From assembly GCA_032871835.1 (NCBI GenBank), contig CM065301.1, positions 33,240,405 to 33,304,404 of the forward strand: 64,000 nt of DNA, written 5' to 3'. Shown here one piece after another: positions 60,961-64,000 of this stretch. The translations under genes were made by a program, and so were the position numbers. The DNA comes from Dipteronia dyeriana. Lineage: Eukaryota; Streptophyta; Magnoliopsida; Sapindales; Sapindaceae. The notes under the pieces are model-generated. The model ran no database searches. It was not told where the DNA came from and saw nothing but the letters and a program-made list of their open reading frames with translations. The stretch's first letter is position 1; each line of letters opens with the position of its first letter.

Positions 60961-61070
60961 TGTTTCTAAGGGAGTCGAAAAAGGTGCCTAACCTATTCAC
61001 CTCCCCCCCCCCCCCCCCCCCCCCCTCTCTCTAGGTTAGCCTTGAGCATTTAACCGTTTTTGTATTTTCA
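58425..61070 (+). repeat. Element E 3' LTR (2646 bp)
   Basis: TGTTAGGTTTTAGATTG to TTTTCA, followed by TSD GTTAC. It has the GC hairpin (59152-59221), the minisatellite (60215-60520), an extra AT run at 60910-60956 placed inside TTTTGTTTG, and 23 C (61003-61025). Confidence 0.93.
60910..60956. repeat. (AT)n microsatellite in element E 3' LTR
   Basis: About 47 bases of AT, flanked on both sides by TTGTTTG. It sits about 45 bp downstream of the AT run seen in other family B LTRs. Confidence 0.93.
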
Positions 61071-61265
61071 GTTACATACACTTGGGTCTACAATTGGAAT
61101 GGACCCACATGCTGCCAGTTACTGAAGAAACCCGCCATACACGGGTTCTGAAGTAGGCAGGTTACATAGTTTGTCATCTTACATACAATATGTTATTTCC
61201 TTCGCAGAAACAGAGACAAAAAACTTAGGTAATAACTTATCTACATTCATCATACATTACACGTC
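61071..61265 (-). pseudogene. MULE transposase fragment, middle piece
   Basis: Lies between the TSD of E (GTTAC, 61071-61075) and that of the solo LTR (ACGTC, 61261-61265). On the minus strand it reads CMMNVDKLLPKFFVSVSAKEI and SEPVYGGFL, with stops where glutamine codons would fit. The reading continues in frame into 46337 and downward. The PKFFVSV stretch resembles the region after the N-terminal PB1-like domain in plant MULE transposases. Confidence 0.6.
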
Positions 61266-63737
61266 TGTAAGGATTATGCTCGATAGCAAGAGTGTAATAG
61301 TGTAATTAACAATCTTTTTCATATGAATAAAGTGATTTCCAGTTTAACATATCTTATAGCATTTATAGTTTCATTATTATAATTGTCAAAAGTAAATAAT
61401 CATAAGGTCAAAAGACTATGAGAAAAGAAGAATTGTTCATACATCTAGATATGTATGAGGTAGACACAATTCTTTAGTTAGTCTTGAATAATATTCACAA
61501 CTTAAGATAGAAGGTTGGGCGCCTTTATCTTGTTAAAGTTGTAGATTCTTTTGCTAGCATTTGAGTGGGATTGAATGTGTTATGGTGAGTCTAAAATCAT
61601 CAAAGTGTGGTGTCTTTGGGCAAAAGAATCTAGTGCACTGGGTGCATTGAATAGGATCAAAATGAAAAACTTTATCTAGAACCGTCAATGGATAAAAGTT
61701 TTCATTTGAAGACAATCGGAGAATCTATCTCAATCCTGAGATAAATGATGGACTTATGGTTGCAAGTGTTATCATTTGAGCTATCAATTAGTACGATTAT
61801 ATAGCATAGTCTATCCTCGATAGTTTGGTGGTATTCATTTGTTAATCGATAGAGGACTTTATTTATAGATATGGACATCATGGCTCCATTTATTGAATGA
61901 GAGTAGAATACCATCATATGGATGTTTTGAGGTATTGGATATTAAATCTTAATGTTAAGTTTTCAATAGTGTCTATCGAAACATGACTTCTGGACAAGTC
62001 AAAATATCCAAGTTCAAAATGTGGTCATATGAGTAAATATGGTAACTTGGAGAGCTATAGGCGGTCTATGAGCTCTTGGCATTTACTAGTATTCTTCACG
62101 AGGATACACTTTCTCCAATAAGGTTGTCTAGGGTACGAATGAGTAACATCAACTTATTCTATCTTTATTTAAGAGTTCAATTTTAGTTCTTTAGTGGAAT
62201 GAACTAAAATTAAATAGATCGGACCTAAGTTAATCATTTGTTGATTGTGATTAGGTTGCGTCTATTGGAGCTTAAATTTAGATAGCCCGCCAAGATCCCC
62301 AATCCACACGAACTTGCATGGATCACTTGATATATTCTACCGGACTAATAGGGGTCCATCTAGAATTGTAATAAGGCATGTGAACTTGTTTTTTTTTTGT
62401 AAGAATATGTCTAGTTCACATGTGGACTTTTTTATTAAGGTTCAATGGATTTAATAAAATGCGAAAAATAATATATGGCCTTAATACTATGTATGGGTGG
62501 CAATGGCTATGGATAATAGCTTTAATATATTATTTATTTTATTATTTAATTAAATGGCAATTAATAATTGTTTGATTAATTAATTATTTAATTAAAAGTC
62601 AAAATCTTTTCCTATTAAGAGATGGTCTCCTAAAACTATACTATTGTTGGCAGTATAGTTAATGTTAAAGACTATATTTGATAAGTAGATAAATAAAAGG
62701 AGTTATTTATCTAATCAAATTAGAAAGTCTTTAATATGGTTACAAACACACTATTGAGTAGGATTAGGAGTCTTGGTGTAGGAAAGAATTCTTTTTGGAA
62801 AAGAATTCTTGGTCACCAAGTAAAACTACTTAGTGGTAGAATTCTTATTTGATAAGGATTCATAACCACCAAGTTAATCTACCTAAGGATAGGATTCTTG
62901 TTTATCAAGTAATCATTCTTAGGAAAGATTGAACTCTCCTAACCTATATAAAAGACCAAAATTTCGTCCAACACAGTATAGTTATGGGAGTAGTTAGTTT
63001 TCTTTTTAGATAAAGATTCTAACTACCAAATAAATCCACCTAAGGAAAGGATTCTTGTCAACCAAGTGAATCCTTCTTAGGAAAGGATTTTTGAACCTAT
63101 ATATATGTGTGAATAATTTCAGTCATGACTAAGGTATTAGAGAGGAATTTCGGCCAAGCTTTATTTGAGAAAGAAAAAGTTTCATCCATCATAGGAATTT
63201 TGAGGGAGAAAAATCTGTTTTTACTCTAGACAAAATTTGATCATCTCTAATCAATAGTGTGTGAATTCGACCAAGTAGAAAAAAAAGGGGAATGTTTTTG
63301 TATTCGATAGTATACTAATATCATTTACATCAAAAGGGTTTTGTTTACAACATCGAATCAAGGTTCACGCGAGTTACAATCAAATTGATTGATAATTCAA
63401 AAATGACCGAACGTTCTTGGATTTTTCTCTTGGAGGATATTTGTAACTAACAAATAAAAGATATTTGCTTTGTCTCCATCCTCAGGAATACAATTTAAAG
63501 AAAGGGAGCCCACACTCCTAGGTGATTCACGTTCGTGATTGGATTGGAAGATCTTGCGGAATCAATTCGGCGCTTGTTCAATCGTCACGCGTAAAAGGTA
63601 TGATACTTTTATATACATCACTTAATCTAGGGTTAAGGTTCTCGTTGCATAAAAGGGATTTTTTTTTTATATACGCAAACCTTAATTTCGTTTTTTAACA
63701 CGCTTCCGCTGCGTCTCTAAACCATTTTTTCCCTACA
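61266..63737 (+). mobile_element. Solo LTR, family C (2472 bp)
   Basis: Begins TGTAAGGATTATGCTCG, ends TTTCCCTACA, with a perfect TSD ACGTC (61261-61265, 63738-63742). No primer site or internal region follows. Two TATA-like sites are present: CTATATAAAAG at 62944-62954 and CCTATATATATG at 63097-63108. Inserted in the MULE transposase gene. Confidence 0.94.
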
Positions 63738-63969
63738 ACGTCATTGTCATTCTCAATTCTCGGACAAGCAGTACCACTAATTTTAAAGGTCAATGACCAT
63801 AATTGTAATATGTACCTAGCAACATCAACTTTGGCAAAATATTCACCAACTTCACCAAGGCATCACAACTCACACATCTAGGAACATTGACTCACTTTGT
63901 CGTACCACCCTCATAACAATTGCCCACCTAACTTCCGCTGTGATGGATGACCAATTTCGTTGCATCCAT
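63738..63969 (-). pseudogene. MULE transposase N-terminus
   Basis: Minus-strand ATG at 63967-63969 gives MDATKLVIHHSGS, a TAG where W is expected, VGNCYEGGTTK, a TGA where W is expected, then VNVPRCVSCDALVKLV. This is the PB1-like start seen in many plant MULE transposases (hydrophobic strand, HH.G.W, Y.GG). A frame change occurs near 63780. The rest lies beyond the LTR at 61265 and below. The promoter side continues past the window end. Confidence 0.72.
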
Positions 63970-64000
63970 ATTCCTACAAGTCAAGTAATTGACATTTAAA

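Larger units (their letters stand above)
46338..61070 (+). mobile_element. Element E: complete pol-less copia-type retrotransposon
   Basis: Both LTRs (46338-48918 and 58425-61070) are present, and both ends carry a perfect TSD GTTAC (46333-46337, 61071-61075). The internal region 48919-58424 has a primer site, gag, the spacer, ORF2 and a polypurine tract, and is interrupted by a solo LTR (52403-56489). No protease, integrase, RT or RNase H can be found, so it must have been moved by enzymes of another element. The target was a MULE transposase gene. In the first ~190 LTR bases I count about eight differences between the two LTRs, so the insertion is not recent. Confidence 0.93.

Overview
The window is plant nuclear DNA, most likely from a flowering plant (probably a eudicot; no host gene is intact enough to name a species). 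It is AT-rich intergenic sequence built almost entirely of nested Ty1/copia LTR retrotransposons, plus pieces of Mutator-like (MULE) DNA transposons. I see no tRNA, rRNA, CRISPR or intact host gene. Every protein-coding stretch is transposon-derived and most are broken by stops or frameshifts. Boundaries rest on TG...CA termini, 5-bp target-site duplications (TSDs), tRNA-iMet-type primer sites (TGGTATCA) and purine-rich tracts before the 3' LTR.

Layout. 1-10168 is element A, a SIRE-like copia (+). Its left LTR is cut by the window edge, the centre of pol is deleted, and a solo LTR of family B (4307-6989, TSD ATTTC) sits in its 3' UTR. A lies inside C1, an older copia whose integrase end, RT and RNase H remain at 10169-12103. 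C1's 3' LTR (12104-12685) is interrupted by C2 (LTR 12686-15178, leader, gag, protease, integrase to 18102). C2 is interrupted by a minus-strand C-family LTR (18103-19867), which is fused to element G, an A-family copia on the minus strand (19868-25140). A family B LTR fragment (25141-26196) follows, then a different LTR, H (26229-28531), holding a solo C-family LTR (28532-31002, TSD CCTAT). Next come the 5' LTR and leader of element F (31104-34507), joined to two family B LTRs in inverted head-to-head orientation (34508-38450).

The right half contains two members of one family that lack pol. Element D (35913-44722) and complete element E (46338-61070, TSD GTTAC) carry gag, a long spacer, and a second ORF just before the 3' LTR that resembles the envelope-like / 'putative plant transposon protein' ORF of SIRE-type elements. 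E contains a minus-strand solo C LTR (52403-56489, TSD GCTTA), which itself holds a 1.6-kb TIR element with a 9-bp TSD (52522-54117). E and another solo LTR (61266-63737, TSD ACGTC) were both inserted into an older minus-strand MULE transposase gene. Its pieces lie at 63738-63969, 61071-61265 and 45850-46337, next to a DUF1985 (Ulp1-associated) fragment on the + strand at 45373-45849.

The points most worth following are: the pol-less D/E family with its shared ORF2 frameshift; a GC-rich hairpin in the family B U3 whose arms change together between copies; a fold-back palindrome exactly at the pol deletion of element A; and the MULE gene that can be read across two TSD-bounded insertions.
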